The position numbers and the translations under genes were made by a program. Of a stretch of 64,000 bases of DNA, positions 63,953 to 64,000 are shown piece by piece. Origin of the DNA: Hyposmocoma kahamanoa (taxonomy: Eukaryota > Arthropoda > Insecta > Lepidoptera > Cosmopterigidae); NCBI RefSeq assembly GCF_003589595.1, contig NW_020653718.1:3357583-3421582 (forward strand), given 5' to 3'. The first letter of the stretch is position 1, and the number at the start of each line of letters is the position of its first letter. The notes under the pieces were generated by a model. It made no database searches and was not told the origin of the DNA. It saw only the letters and a program-made list of their open reading frames with translations.

Positions 63953-64000
<48 letters not shown>
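63949..64000. repeat. (GT)n microsatellite at window edge
   Basis: Uninterrupted TG repeats run to the end of the window. Confidence 0.95.

Noticed and set aside
1..64000. CRISPR arrays, operons, bacterial promoters, riboswitches
   Set aside because: No regularly spaced direct repeats and no clustered same-strand genes. The repeats and LINEs show insect nuclear DNA.

Overview
This is AT-rich, CpG-tolerant, gene-poor nuclear DNA of an insect, most likely a moth or butterfly (Lepidoptera). The inference rests on the repeats: tRNA-headed SINEs ending in (ATT)n or ATGATG tails, CR1/Zenon-type LINE ends with GACTTT tails, RTE-type LINE ends with GATGAT tails, and an abundant repeat bounded by AACCGACTTC and GAGGTCGGTT that I associate with lepidopteran genomes. 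Nearly all open frames under 130 codons are chance frames or pieces of dead transposons. I found no complete protein-coding gene, no rRNA, no CRISPR array and no operon-like layout. A 10-N placeholder at 30247-30256 marks an assembly gap.

The main content is layered mobile-element debris. The commonest element is an unnamed short repeat (here 'A-family', about 280-320 bp full length, tail TATAAAAA) with about 30 copies or pieces on both strands. Others are the B-family (nine copies, inverted AACCGAC ends), C-family (two), D-family (two), E-family (three), F-family (three, all in the last 7 kb) and a GC-rich G-family (three units at 3.1-6.4 kb). An unlettered repeat occurs as an inverted pair at 13662 and 16381. 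At least six tRNA-headed SINE types are present, plus one tRNA-like sequence at 41035-41112. LINE 3' ends lie at about 2.5, 7.0, 7.7, 8.2, 9.7, 19.5, 20.2, 22.4, 38.3, 45.9, 52.5, 56.5, 57.6, 57.8, 58.4, 61.6 and 63.7 kb; all are 5'-truncated and most are frameshifted or stopped. Four small inverted-repeat (MITE-like) elements, one Helitron-like 3' terminus and one probable solo LTR complete the set.

Several insertions are nested and can be ordered in time: a CR1 end inside an A copy (9.7 kb), a SINE inside an A copy (29.3 kb), a C copy inside a B copy with a 10-bp duplication (34.8 kb), and a 670-bp solo LTR inside a CR1 end (58.6 kb).

Two short stretches look like possible host-gene exons. 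One is a 28-codon first coding exon ending in a good splice donor at 48220-48304 (+). The other is a CpG-rich terminal exon with AATAAA downstream at 54356-54641 (-). Both are inferences from sequence only. If either is real, most of this window is intron or intergenic DNA. I did not find a convincing new biological system. The best leads are the composite head-plus-A element shared by two loci, the nested solo LTR, the long perfect palindromes and the two exon candidates.
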